From the NCBI GenBank assembly GCA_009829735.1, contig CM020619.1, positions 14,887,589 through 14,951,588 of the forward strand: a stretch of DNA of 64,000 bases, read 5' to 3'. Below are positions 53,259-64,000 of this stretch, one piece after another. This DNA comes from Pyropia yezoensis. Its lineage: Eukaryota; Rhodophyta; Bangiophyceae; Bangiales; Bangiaceae. The notes under the pieces were generated by a model. It did no database searches, was not told the origin of the DNA, and was given only the letters and a program-made list of their open reading frames with translations. Each line of letters begins with the position of its first letter. The stretch's first letter is position 1. The position numbers and the translations under genes are program-made.

Positions 53259-54915
53259 CCGCCGGTCGCCCCCCCGCGGCCGCGGTGCGCATGCGCGGCG
53301 CCCCTGCCGGCGCGCCTGCGGCGGCCGCCGCCGCTGCTACCGCCGTGGCCGTCGCGGCACCGGGTGGGCCCGCCTCTGCGGCGGCGGGGGTGGCCTCCAT
53401 GGAGGCGGCCCCCGCCCATGCGGGCGGCAGTGGCCCCTCCGCCCCGCGGCAGTGGGCAACATCCGGCGCGGCGTGTGCGGGGGGCACCGGGGGCGGTGGC
53501 GCAGCCGAGCCGCCCCCCGCCACGCGGCCGTCGCCGACGGCGGTGGTGGCGGCGTCCGTGGCGGTCGCCGCCGCCGCTGCCCCTCCTCACACCCCCGCGC
53601 CGCTGACAGCCGGCCGCTGCGGTCGTCCTGCCATGACCGCTTTGCCAGCGACCGCCGCCGTCTGGCGTCGCCCCCTCACTGGCAGGGCCTGCCTGCGTTT
53701 CGCCGCCCCCCCCCGGGCGCCGCCGGCGGCGACGCCGCGCCGCACCGCACCGCAGCGCCACCCGACGGCCGCTGCCCTGTGCGGCGGGCGCCACCCGCCC
53801 CCGGCGGCGCCAACGCCGCGGAGCGCGCGGGGCCGCCACGGTCAGGGCGGGTGACGTGACGGCGCCCGCGGCGGCGTCGCCGCCGGCTACCCGCAGCACC
53901 CCTGTCACGGCGGCGGGGACGGTGGCGTCCTCGCCGGTGGAGGCCAGCCGCTACCGCCGCCTCGGTGGGGGGGGTGCCAACCGCGGTGTGCTCCCTGCGC
54001 CATCCCCACGGCGGCACCCCGACCTTCTCGACGTGGGCGCCCGTCGCGTCGAGGGGTGGCGCAGCCAGGCGGTGGCCGACTCCTGGCCGCGACCACCAGG
54101 CCCCCACGGGCCGTGGCCTACAGAAGGGGGTGACGGCGGCAGCGGCGGTGGCGTCAGCGGCCGCAGCGCCGGCGCCGGCGTCAGCAGTGGCGGTGGTGGT
54201 GGTAGTGAGTGCCGACTCACTCTGCAAATCGTGTACTACAGAAGTACGGAGCTCATGACGCACCTCCTGGACCCTGGTCCGTTGCTGCAATGCCCAGCAT
54301 TGCGCTTTGCCGGTGCGGCGCGCCTCCTGGTTCGCCGTCGGGACGCTGCTGTTCCTTTCCCGTGTTTGTTTTCTATCTGGACCTCTACTTAGACTGTTTA
54401 TCTTTTTCGTTCCTAAATTTAGTCACATAACTCGTTTTGCTACGTTTTTCCTCGTCCCCGCCCTGGGGCCGGCTGGAAAACGGCCCATCCCTCCGCGCCG
54501 GACCTCCCACAAGAATTCGTCACGGGCTCATGACCATTTCCTTGCTCCACTTCGGTCCCTGCCTACGTATGTGCCCCTTTCTTCGCCGCCGAGGCCCTCC
54601 CCCCCGCGGCCTGCGGCGGTCCCCACCAGTGGCCCAGAAGAGGCGGGAGAGGGGCCAGTCCCTCCCCCACCAATCTCGGTTCCGACAGACCGGGAGTGGA
54701 AGGACGAGCCCAGGTGCATTGGCACTCTAGGCGTGCGTACCCATCCCCCCACCTCCAACAACCCCCCCGGGAAGCCCGGGCACGGTCCCGCCTTCGCTTC
54801 AAGGCCAAACCCTGCGGACGTGGGCACTTCAACCCCCCTCTGGCAGACTCGCGCCAGCGGAGGGAGCCCTTCCGGATTCGCCCTCCCGTTCTCTTGACTT
54901 TGGGCGCGGCCGCCC
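53259..54915. other. GC-rich region with only low-complexity open frames
   Basis: Frames at 53291-53854 (plus) and 53676-54290 (minus) are open but made of Ala/Pro/Gly/Arg repeats without a domain. I do not call them. The 3' part (54300-54915) is C/T-rich and likely includes the promoter and 5' UTR of the BTB gene. Confidence 0.45.
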
Positions 54916-56529
54916 ATGGCGGGCCGGCGCGCCACCGTCGGCGACGCCGACGGCAGCAGTGACGGGGAGCGGCGGCTGGCAAGCCGTGTGGGGCGGCTGA
55001 TGAGCGACACCCTCACCGCCGACTGTATTGTGGTGGTGGAGGGCGTCGAGTACCGGTGCCACAAGTGTATCCTTGCCTCTGTCAGCACCGTCTTTCGCAC
55101 CATGCTGTACGAGGCGGGGATGCGGGAGCAGCGCAAGTGCCTCGTCAAGCTGGACGGCGCGAGTGCCGCCGGATGGGCGGCGTTACACACCTACTGCTAC
55201 CGCGATTCTGTACGTGCTCGACGGTGTGGTCGTCCACAGCAAGGAGTGACGCGGGAGGGTTTTCTTTTCTGAGGGGCGCTGCTGCGTTGGCTATCCTCGT
55301 TCTTATATTCTCACCCCTGCCCCTCAAGAGCCAGTCCCGTTTTGTGTTGATCACCCGCTAGTGTCATTGTCAGTGGCTTGGTCTCGTTCTTTTTGCTCTT
55401 CCTGCCCACCTCTCCCCACGGCCGGTCGCAGGTGCCAAGCACGTTGGACGCGGCCCTCGAGGCGGTCCAGGTTGCCCATCTGTACGACGTCACGTCCCTG
55501 CTCTCCCGCGCGCGCGACACTGTCGTGGCCCTGACAAACGAGGCCAGCGCGGTGCAGGTGTGGCGCTACGCGACGGACCATCTGGCCTTCCCCGAGGGGG
55601 AGGCTATCGCCCGCCACGCCTTTGCGCAAGTGCGGGACCACTTTCAAGCGCTGACAGGTAGACCATCTGAGCTGGACAGCCTGAGCGACGCGAGCATGGA
55701 GCTGCTGTTCAGCAGCAATGACCTGGTTGTTGATTCGGAAGACGCAGTGCTGGAGGCCGTCCTCAGGCGCATCCACTCGGCCTCTCCCGGGGACGAGTAC
55801 GCGACCCGCTGCGGCTGGCTCGGCCACATCCGCTGGGGGTGCCTGTCCCGGGTGATGAAGGCGAAGAGCCTAGCGCGCGTCTTGTCGAAAGGTCCCACGG
55901 CCAGCGACGATGCGGTATGGCCGGCCCAGTACACAGAGGGGCTCCTCAAAGCGCTGTGCTCCCATGTCGACAATGGCGTTTCGCGGCTGCATCCGTCAAA
56001 CTTGCCGCGGGGCGGCGCGGGCGGGCACCGGCTCATGGTGGTTGCCGAAGGGGACCGCTGCACTCACGTCAGCTCCATCCTGATTGTTGGGGCAGACCGC
56101 TGGCAGCTGCGCAGCAAGATGGGGGAGCGGCGTGAGCAGCCCGTCGTAGAATCGCTGAACCTGGAGTGTCTACCGGGAGGGGCTCCCACTGCCGAAGCTG
56201 CTGGCGTGGCACTGCCTGCGGCGGTCCGAGTTTCGGTGCGCCTGTTCTTCTCAGACCTCCAGCACGACCCCTCCCGACAAGACTACACCGATATCAATGA
56301 CGATTATAGGTACGGGTACCGTAGCGGAAGGGCCCATGTCGACGATGGTTTCCTGCGACACCAGCAGTCACCAAACGCGCGTGCACCAGTGGCAGAGGTG
56401 GACCTGACGGCCGCCCTCTGCCAGGAGCTCTCCCAGCTAGCTCGATACGGCCATCCGGTCTATCGCAACGGTCGGCTGGGGGTGGGTGCCTTCTTCTCCG
56501 TCGCCCCCGTTGCAGAGACAGATCCCTGA
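54916..56529 (+). CDS. BTB-BACK domain protein (two exons)
   Basis: Likely a substrate adaptor or scaffold; BTB-BACK proteins often bridge targets to Cullin-3 ubiquitin ligases. Exon 1 is 54916-55209 and exon 2 is 55432-56529, joined in phase 0 over a 222-base intron (donor GTACGTGCTC, acceptor GGTCGCAG), giving 463 residues. The BTB fold runs from about residue 28: LTADCIVVVEGVEYRCHKCI (dimer-interface strand and the DxxxxxxG..xxxHKxxL signature), FRTMLYEAGMREQ, then across the splice to LEAVQVAHLYDVTSLL. The BACK domain follows (AVQVWRYATDHLAF, IARHAFAQVRDHF, LFSSNDLVVDSEDAVLEAVL). The C-terminal ~230 residues form a folded-looking domain I do not recognise (RVSVRLFFSDLQHDPSRQDY). There is no Kelch repeat. 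The exon join is strongly supported because it restores the BTB core. Confidence 0.9.
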
Positions 56530-58957
56530 GGGCGGGGTGTGGAGAGGGGGCAGCTGCGCCGCACGCTTGGGGGGTGCCGCCCCCCCTTGCGCCGTCGGCG
56601 GCTGTGGCGTCGCCGGTGGTAGGTGCAGCCTCGTCAACCGGTGTGGACGGATGCCCCTCGGCAGCTGAAGACGCATCGTTGGTTGGCCCAACCCTTTCCC
56701 GACCGACGCGCAGAGAGGAGGGCGCCACGCTGCCTATTTTGAAACCCCGTCCACACAATACGCGACGCGTGCGTGTCTCCTCACTTGGGCCTCTGCCCTG
56801 ACCCGTCCTCGCCTGTTCTTCACCAATGAAGCGGCGTTGTGCGTAGAGTGGGTGCCGCGCGATAGCCGCAGAGCCCTTCTTCTGGACTTCGCCGGGCACC
56901 CCCGTCTCCCCCCCGCAAAACTTGTCCAAACGTGTGAAGACTGAAAATTCTTCATTAGAGTCTTTCAACAACGAGCTTCCTCGTCGAGGATGCTCGTATT
57001 CTATTTATCTATATTACTCGTTAGAGTGGCGGTCCAAGGTCGACGGGGCAGGGGTGGGGGAGTTTGGGGGGGCGGGAGGGAGAGAGGGAAACGGTGGCGG
57101 GTCGTGAAGTGGGGACAGGCACGGAGGTGCGCTGGGGGGGGAGGGATGAGCGCCGTGACCGCCTCCGCCAGCCGCCGCGCTCCGAGTTGTTGGCGGGGGC
57201 GGAATGGCAGAGCGCCATCACGTGGGGATAGCAGGCACACCCCTCTCTACAGCAGTGTTCTAAACCCCCCCGCACCCCCCCCCCCCGAAAAAAAAAACGG
57301 CGGCGGCGGCAGTTGGGACGGCGGCCGCAGCAATCGTGGTGACGGCGGAGCCGCAGAGGCAGCGGAGGCACAAGCGGTAGCGGGAGGGGGACGGGGGGGG
57401 GCGGAGTGGGGGAGATTGGGTGGCTCCGTTGGCGCCAGCGCGTGCCGCGGGCGGCTGCCTCCCGCCCCCAAAAAGGTCTTTGACGCGGCCGGCCACCAGA
57501 CGCGGTGCGTCAAGCGCCTCGACACGAAGCGGCGGCGGTGTCTGATGGCGACCGATGCTCGCATGGAAGGGTCCCCGCGTGGGCGGGGGGGGGGAGGGGG
57601 GGGGAGAAGAAAGGGACCTTCGGCGGCGGGACGACGTTGGGCATGGCGCGTAGTGCGGTCGCCGCGACGGCCGTCTCGGCAAGGCCGCGGCAGCGTTTCC
57701 AGTCACCGCCATCATCACCGGCAGTCAATTGTCTTGGGGATCCCCCCGCTGCTGCCAGCCGCCGCGGACGCACCACCCGAAAGAACCGTCACGGTGGTCA
57801 CCACAGCTGCGCACTCTACTCCCCCGCTGCTGTGGCGTTGCTGGAGTGTGTGTGTAGGGTGAGGGGGGAGTCCCGCCCGCGCGGCGTCGTGGCTTGCCGC
57901 CGCGACGGCCATGTACGAGGCCACCACCCACGCCGCCAGCGGTGACAGGAACGGGGATAGCGCCCGTCCCCCCCCCCCCCCCCCAGACCTCCCCTCCCCC
58001 ACCGGCGGGGGCGACGGCGGCACGATGAGCTGGTTACTGTGCGTGAAGGAGATCTTGCACACCGCACACGGCGCCAAGAGGAGCGCTCGAACGACCGTCG
58101 CCCCCCACTCCCCGGGTCGCACGGACGCAGAGCCAACAGCGGCAAGCCACTGTTGCGGCCTTTGACTGCAGATGACTGGGTGCGGCGGGGATGGGGAGGG
58201 TGGCCCTGCGCTCGCTGGGCGGGGTACTGCCTGCGCTCTTCCCGATGCGCTGCTGGCGAGGAAAACTCTCGGCCACAGGGGACGCCGTGACCGTCAACGC
58301 CGCCTCCACCGCCACGTAGCAGTGTAGTGGCGTGGGGATGCCTCCTCGGCTAGTGCGAGTGGCGGTAGCGGCCGCCCGGCGCGGTCTATCCAGCTCAATA
58401 GTAGGAAACCGACCCACATGCACAGTGTGCGGTGTGAGCAGATGTGGACGCTCACCATGAGCGGCACTGGTGACGGTGGCGGTCGTACGTCGGCAGCGGG
58501 TCGAGAAGCACGAAAACAAGCGGGGGCAACAAACGACCTTTGCCATGGCCAGCGGGTACAACTCCCACTTCCCACCCCTCTTGGACCACCTAAAGGTCTA
58601 TTCCTTATAGCTAGACACTTGAGAAAAGAGTTTTCATTCATGCGCTTCTGGTCGGCTACGGCACAAACTAGGTGGACCTGATCAGCATCGCGCTCCGGGC
58701 CTGTGGTAAGAAAGACAGGACCTACAACCCTGTTCTTGCGCCGGAATGCACGCCTGCTGAACAGCACGGAGGGTCCTCCCGCCCTCGTGGGGCGGACCGG
58801 ACATGCCCGTCTTGCCCGAATGCCGATCGAGATCAAAATGGTGTGTGCACGAACGGGGGTTACATGCTGACCCATTCCTCACCGTAGTAGGATTTACACA
58901 GTGCGCGCGTCGCCAACTTCGTAATCCCGCCGCGTCTGAGGACACAGTCGCAGCCGA
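56530..58957. other. intergenic region, no supported gene
   Basis: 2.4 kb with several short open frames but none with an ATG, domain and sensible composition together. A minus-strand frame (57715-58122) has one hydrophobic stretch (FLSPLAAWVVASYMAVA) but no ATG start. It may be an exon of something unrecognised. Composition becomes more balanced toward the mobile element at 58961. Confidence 0.45.
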
Positions 58958-58960
58958 TCA

Positions 58961-58988
58961 GAGCATGTCTATCGGTGAGCCAAAAAGC
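58961..58988 (+). repeat. left TIR of the Harbinger-like element
   Basis: A perfect inverted match of 61117-61144. A near copy (GAGCATGTCTATCGGTGCGC) follows at about 59001. Confidence 0.95.
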
Positions 58989-59351
58989 CATTTTTTAGCT
59001 CAGAGCATGTCTATCGGTGCGCCAAAAAGCTATATCCCTGAGCCAAAAAGTTATCCTCTGAGCTATATTCTGCAGGATGGCTCAGAGGATAGCTTTATGG
59101 CTAAGCCAATCAGATGCGCGGATCGGGGACGCACCCCGCCGCGAGCCCATTCATTCCACCTGGTGTTGGGTCGGCCGTTGGACTTGTTGTCGCGACTTCT
59201 TCGACGGAACAGCAGCGCGGCCAGCGCCTGGCTGCCCGCCCTTGCGGCACCCACTCTTGTTCATCCCCCCAGAAGAGCTGCGTACCTCCTCGCTTGTCAT
59301 TCCAGCCCATCCACCCTCTATCCCCTACCCTCCTCACCTTTTTCCACCGCC

Positions 59352-59822
59352 ATGGCATCAGAGAGTCGCAGACTGCCACCGGGCTCCTCCCAACTGGTCT
59401 GTTCCACTCCACCGGGCAGCTCCACCCCTCCTGACGGCCCCACCCCTCCTGGCGGCCCCACCCCGCGGAGCGACTCCACCTCGCAAGGCGGCTCGAGCCA
59501 GCCGGCCGGCTCAAGCGGCCTGTCCTGCTCAACCAGGACCACCCATCGCGGCCTAAACATCACCCCGGCCGAAGACCTGGCGTTGGCGCGCTCTTGGGTC
59601 AGCGTGTCGGAGTCAACCGCGGACATGGATCGGGACTTGTTTTGGACCCGGGTGAGAGCCGTGTTCGTCCAGCAGCCTGAAGCGATGGCGGCTCGGACGA
59701 CCGCCAGTCTGCGGTCTCTCTTTTCCACGCTGCAGGGGCAAGTCCAGAAGTACAACGCCGCCGAGAGCTTGCGCCGCGGCCAGGCAGACGCGACCAACGG
59801 CCTGCTCCTCGCTGTCGCTTAG
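59352..59822 (+). CDS. Myb/SANT-like protein of a PIF/Harbinger-type element
   Basis: A 156-residue protein from the ATG at 59352, after a C/T-rich leader. The N-terminal ~70 residues are Ser/Pro/Gly repeats (PPGSSTPPDGPTPPGGPTP). The C-terminal part has the Myb/SANT-like pattern found in Harbinger ORF1 proteins and plant NAM-associated or trihelix-like proteins: GLNITPAEDLALARSWVSVS, DRDLFWTRVRAVFVQQPEA, TTASLRSLFSTLQGQVQKYN (family: FTxxEDxxLxxxWxxxS ... FWxrVxxxF ... RsxxSLxxrwxxIqxxvxkFxxx). In active elements this protein binds the ends and helps the transposase. Its position between perfect TIRs supports that role. It stops soon after the domain (LLLAVA), so it may be truncated, since related sequence seems to continue beyond. 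Confidence 0.75.
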   Translation: MASESRRLPPGSSQLVCSTPPGSSTPPDGPTPPGGPTPRSDSTSQGGSSQPAGSSGLSCSTRTTHRGLNITPAEDLALARSWVSVSESTADMDRDLFWTRVRAVFVQQPEAMAARTTASLRSLFSTLQGQVQKYNAAESLRRGQADATNGLLLAVA

Positions 59823-61116
59823 CAGGTCCGCAACGAGCTCATCCATAGCCGCACCTGTCGCAAGACAAGCTGGGGTACTTGGGAAGGGGTGCTAGGGGGT
59901 GACCACGTAGACCGCGGATGGGGATCGGGGGAGGGGAGGGGGGTAGCGGGGATGATGGTGCATGTGAGGACCCACCTAAAACCGGGGAGCCCTCAACGTA
60001 CTCGTGGGGGTGTCAGCGGGCCCTGCGAGCCAATGGGGCGGCGGGGCACGGGGAAGAGGACGGTGGTCTCGACGGGGTGGATCTGGGGAAGAAGATGGGC
60101 GCGACGTCGGTGGGGATCGAGGGTACAAAAGGTAAACAGTGTCTTTGGTCTGTGTCTGTCGTCCCCTCTCGTGTCCCCCGGTGGCGCCGACACTCACGCA
60201 CTATATACTCGCGTCGGGGCACCCGAGGTGCCCCAAAGCATGCGTTTCCCCATCGCACCGCCGGTAGGCACAGAACGGTCCAAAAACAAAGCATGTCTCT
60301 CAGAACAAAGCATGGGCGGGCGTGCGCACTAAAGGAGTGCAGCCCCAGTTTGCCCGAAACGAAGGGGGTCCCGTGGATGGCGCCCAGCGCGCCCCACCAG
60401 CCGGCTCCACACGCCGGTCGGCCAGAAGGTCCGACTGGCTGTAAGGGCCAGCAAGGCCAAATTCAATCAATCCCTTGACCGGCCAGCCAGTCACCAACCA
60501 GCTGGCCGAATTCAATCAATCCAAAAGCCGGCGAGCCAGTCATATCGCACTCAGCCGCCAGCGAGGATGTGCGGTGTCCTCAGTGTCGGTGAATCATGTG
60601 ACTGGTCCTTGATGCCAGCTTTCAAGCAGCGCAGAGAATAAAATTCTGGCAGCACAGACGGGGATGTCCGCCCGTGGTTGGTCGACGATGTCACTCGCTC
60701 CTCGTTGTCGAGTTTCGACGTCCATGACAGGGTTCCGACAGTGCGTTGACGGCGGCTTTCGTGTGGTCGGCCGACGTCCGCAAAATGTCACGGATACAGC
60801 GTGGTGTCGCCCAGGGTAGTGGGGAATTGATGTGTCTTGGGGGGAGTTATCGGGGCCGGACATGTAAGGAGAGGTCCCAGTCCATATCCCCTGGGTTCCG
60901 GGTGGCGATTTAAGGGGCAAATCCTTACGGTGCAGAAGACCGGCACGGTGTGGTGCAGCCCGGTCCGGGATGCGAGCGGCCTATGGCGTGCAGCGGTGCT
61001 CGTCCTGCCTCCACACTTTGGACTTCAGAAGAACTTGTCGCGGAAAAGTTAAAAATAGCTCCACACCAATAGACATGCGCTCTGCTGAAGCAAAAAAAAA
61101 AAGCTTTTTGGATATA

Positions 61117-61144
61117 GCTTTTTGGCTCACCGATAGACATGCTC
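61117..61144 (-). repeat. right TIR of the Harbinger-like element
   Basis: A perfect inverted match of 58961-58988, followed by TCA. Confidence 0.95.
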
Positions 61145-61147
61145 TCA

Positions 61148-62685
61148 TAATCCAGTCGTCGCGGCCAAGGCGTACGCGATTGCAGTGCGTGTCGCCATTG
61201 CCTTGGCCGCAAGACAACAGCCCCCCGCCTCGTACGGATATCTTCCAGGGACCAATTTTACGTCCACCGACAGCTCCTCCGGCTGAAGGCGGTCGCCTGC
61301 TCCTCATAAAAAAAAAAAACCCGCGCACACTCAGTACCCAGGTCACATCTCCATACTACCCGAGTCGCTCCCCTCCCCTGCCTCGCTCTCGTACAACACA
61401 CTTCCTGCACTCTCTCCCTCCACCTCGCTCTCGCCCCCCTCGTACTCCTCGCTTCCCTCACCCTCCTCCTCCTGCTCACCCACTGCGTCGTCGGCGCCTG
61501 CCTCTCCTCCGTCGCTCCCCCCCATCAACCTCCAGCTTCTCTCCATCAAAAGCAGCTGCCACTTGGTCGCTAATCTCCCCGAGACGCCGATACGAGTCCT
61601 CCATCTTAATGGCATGGAGCTCATACTTCAGCCATACCTCAGGGATTACTCAAAAAGTGCGTCCGGCCGGCCGCGCACTCCCCCTCAAAAAAATCGACGC
61701 ACGTTTTCCACCAGGACAGCCGTCTCCTTCGTCAGTCGGAAGAAAGCGCGACGCCGACGCGAGGAGCCACCGCCAGAAGCAATCTGGCGCGAGGGCGACA
61801 TAGTGGCAAGCCGAGCCTGTGCGTGCACGGGGCGTTGGGGGGAGGGAGGTGGTAGGGGAGAGTGCCAGGTGCAACGGCGGTGCAAGCAGTGACGAGTTGG
61901 GGTGAAGGGAAGAGGCATGTCTGGCGGCGCTTCAGCCTGACATAGTTCAGTCCAAGCTACTTGTTTTTTATGTCATTGTACTTCTAAGGTAGCCCCCGTA
62001 TCCGTTTTTTACGACCGATCGGCGGTCAGGAACAACAACCTCTGTTCTTCTCTGGCACGGCGAGGAAGCAATATAGCGTGGAACAGGGGAGAAAGAGCTA
62101 GTCCTGGACCTCTAGAGTACTGAAGCACAATGCACCGCGTAGAAGAAGCTCAAAAGTGAGAAAAACGGAGGAGTTGCCGATTTTTACGAAAGAGTCACAC
62201 CGCTGTCCTGGCTACGAACGGAGTGATATCTGTTTGAGGGCATGAGACCATCCCTGAAAATACAAGAAAACGGCGCTATCTCCTGCCTATAAGTACTGTA
62301 CTCGATAAAAAACGTAAAGTGGTCGCTCCCGGCACGTACTGAGGCATGCGGGAGGCGAGAAGTCGGGTCATCTCAGGTGACTAGCTATATGGAATAGACC
62401 TTTCAAGCCTCGCCCCCTCAGTGCGCACACCCAACGCCTGCACAAAATAACCACTCGTCAGGCAGGCGGCATCGCGGCTCACCCGCGCTGCGGTCTTGAT
62501 GAGTCCACCGGGGGTGCGGCCTCGCCCCTACCCCTTTCCCCTGCCCCCCTTCCTCTCACCAATCCGTAACCACTATGCCGCCGCCCTATTGCAAGGGCTG
62601 GGGCTGTACGGCCCAGTCACCCAACACTGAGGGGGTTACCGTAAGTAGTGTGGCAGATTTGGCCCCACGCAGGGGGCGGGGCGCG
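61148..62685. other. repeat-poor region, no supported gene
   Basis: A minus-strand frame at 61343-61624 encodes a Glu/Gly/Ser-rich acidic peptide, probably a pyrimidine-tract shadow. From about 61930 to 62400 the DNA is markedly less GC-rich than the rest of the window, with no open frame of note. An AAGTACTGTACTC motif occurs at about 62291. Confidence 0.45.
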
Positions 62686-63626
62686 CCACACTGCGCTGCG
62701 GATCTAAGACCGTGTATCTTTTTTTCCGTGCATCGCGCCCGAAAAAGCGTGCACGGGATTGCAGGGGGGCGCCCAGGGGCCCCGTAAAGCCCGATTTCCG
62801 CATGCACGAGCGCGCACGGCGGCGTTATCACCATGCTTCCTACTCGTTATTTTTTTCTCCTCGACATCCGTCATCACGACGACCAGCCCTACCTTCTCAT
62901 GCAGAGAACGGTCGTGTTCGTTCTGCAGCGGCCGAGATCGCCTCTTTTTTGCAGGCTGTTGCAGGCCCCTTTTCACGAGAAATGCGCCTGTTTGCAGAGT
63001 CGCGCATTTCAGCCTGCAGCGCATGACCAGCCCGCTGTCCCGTTCGTTTCAGGCACTGCTATCCGATACTCGTTCCTCTCGAAGATTCTCGCAACCCGTG
63101 CACTCCATTTGGCATTCCACGTGCAACGGTGCATGTTTTGAGCACGTGCTGTGCAGGGGTTGTGCAACTCTCCCGTGCTGCGCGACCGTTTTCGTCGCAC
63201 AGGCGCATGTTCCGACGAGCCCTCCCCCCTCAGAGTGCGTCGAGCGCGCTCTCAAGGACTCACCGCCCAGTTGCACGCGTCAGCTGATCCGTAGCACAGC
63301 GATATGAGAGTTGGCGCTGCTATGCTACAGCACGCTTCTGTCACGAACGAGCTATGGTGTGCACGGCGCGGCTAATTTCTTCCACGTGTTGTGTGGAGGC
63401 AGTCGCAGGCCCCATGTATTGCGCAGTTCGGGCCTCATCTCGAAATGCGCATGCCCTGCAGCGTTTTTATGATCCGAAGGCGTTCATCGCAGGTAATGTG
63501 AAATTCTACGGCTTGCAGAAGCAGCGACGCCCGGGCCCGAGGGGCCTGCAAACACGCATTTGACAGTGCGCGCACGTGCCGGCACGAAGAATAAGATACA
63601 CGGTTTATGACCCACTGCGCTGTGGC
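62686..63626. repeat. inverted-repeat unit of about 0.94 kb, possible non-autonomous element
   Basis: The ends 62686-62740 and 63582-63626 are imperfect inverted repeats sharing ACCGTGTATCTT and CGTGC. Inside, GCAGGCCCC and GAAATGCGC strings recur several times. There is no coding sequence. The right end abuts or overlaps the start of the partial Tc1-like copy, so this unit may have inserted into that copy. Confidence 0.5.
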
Positions 63627-64000
63627 GGGAGACAGCTGGTACGACCCGTTTCTCCCATTGCATTGGATCCCGATTTTCCCGAAGTCAGGGAGATTTCGCT
63701 AGATAGTAAGTCTAACATGGATTTGAGAATTTTCTGCATTTTATCGTCTTGAATTTTCGTGTGGCCCAGTGGGCAGGTGCTGGGGTGGGCGATTCTGAGT
63801 GGCAAGATGCTGAGAGGACCCTGGAGGGATAAGAGGTGGGTCAGCGGGGCTTGGCCTCGCTTCCCCGTCCCGACCAAGAAACAGTTGGCCCACACGCCAT
63901 CTTCTTGTTTGATCGTAGGGGGATTCCCCGACAACAGGGATAGCGTGTGTGCGACTTGCAAATCTTCTGGTTCCCCCGATACGGGAGGCAGCCCTTGTGC
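63615..64000 (+). mobile_element. partial second copy of the Tc1-like element, cut by the window end
   Basis: It matches the putative intron and following acceptor region of the element at 32878-34836 in reverse orientation; for example GATTTTCGTGTGGCCC, GGTGCTGGGGTGGG, GGGACGGGGAAGCGAGGCCA (as complements) and AG/GCAGCCCTTG at the end are shared. Identity is clearly below 100 percent, so it is an older or different subfamily copy. The catalytic exon should start at 63988 and continue beyond the window. Confidence 0.75.

Larger units (their letters stand above)
58961..61144 (+). mobile_element. PIF/Harbinger-like element with perfect 28-bp TIRs and TCA duplication
   Basis: Terminal inverted repeats at 58961-58988 and 61117-61144 are perfect over 28 bases (starting GAGCATGTCTATCGGTGAGC). 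They are flanked by TCA on both sides (58958-58960 and 61145-61147), a 3-base target-site duplication as used by PIF/Harbinger elements. Variant copies of the end motif occur just inside each end (about 59001 and 61058). The element is 2,184 bases and contains a Myb/SANT-like gene but no visible DDE transposase, so it is probably non-autonomous. Confidence 0.85.

Noticed and set aside
53291-53854. 187-codon plus-strand open frame with an ATG
   Set aside because: Pure Ala/Pro/Gly/Arg low complexity; indistinguishable from chance in DNA of this GC content.
57715-58122. Minus-strand frame with a hydrophobic stretch
   Set aside because: No ATG start and no conserved feature; it could not be tied to a gene.
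61343-61624. Acidic minus-strand peptide (Glu/Gly/Ser-rich)
   Set aside because: It arises from a C/T tract; no ATG context, domain or neighbouring exon supports it.

Overview
The window looks like nuclear DNA of a very GC-rich photosynthetic eukaryote. Most genes are intronless; those with introns have one to three short introns with GTACGT- or GTGCGT-type donors and C/T-rich acceptors. Proteins carry Ala, Gly and Pro runs encoded by GC-only triplets. There is a plausible plastid-targeted protein and several mitochondrial or cytosolic housekeeping genes. GC content this high with so few introns points to a bangiophyte red alga (Porphyra/Pyropia type) rather than an intron-rich green alga; this is inference, not proof.

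Layout: a small plastid membrane protein (0.6-1.0 kb) and an Ala-rich membrane protein (2.9-4.9 kb) precede MetE, the cobalamin-independent methionine synthase (6.0-8.3 kb, minus). Next come a secreted lipocalin-like protein, a cytochrome-b5-reductase-like flavoprotein with long poly-Gly inserts, a four-exon coiled-coil/Tudor-like gene and a GT14 glycosyltransferase (10.8-19.7 kb). COX16 and eIF2-beta diverge from a CCAAT-containing intergenic region at 21.6-22.2 kb. eIF2-beta is present twice, as convergent identical genes in a 1.58-kb inverted duplication (22.1-25.6 kb). A TATDN3-type TatD hydrolase, a bZIP-like protein and a G-patch protein follow (26-32 kb).

From 32.9 to 38.3 kb two mobile elements lie side by side: a Tc1/mariner element with an apparently intron-containing DD34E transposase, and a 3.5-kb TA-flanked element made of nested inverted repeats with 1.04-kb arms around a tyrosine-recombinase-like remnant. 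Then come a 16-repeat ankyrin protein, isovaleryl-CoA dehydrogenase, a 2,102-residue low-complexity SR-like protein, two small membrane proteins and a BTB-BACK protein (38.7-56.5 kb). The last 7 kb is less GC-rich and repeat-dominated. It holds a 2.18-kb PIF/Harbinger-like element with perfect 28-bp terminal repeats and a 3-bp target duplication, an inverted-repeat unit at 62.7-63.6 kb, and part of a second Tc1-like copy running off the window.

The genes do not form a pathway cluster. Methionine synthesis, leucine catabolism, cytochrome oxidase assembly and translation initiation are represented by single housekeeping genes. The unusual biology is in the genome architecture: palindromic duplication, nested inverted repeats, long G/C homopolymers that break reading frames, and a recurrent GTACTGTAC-like intergenic motif.
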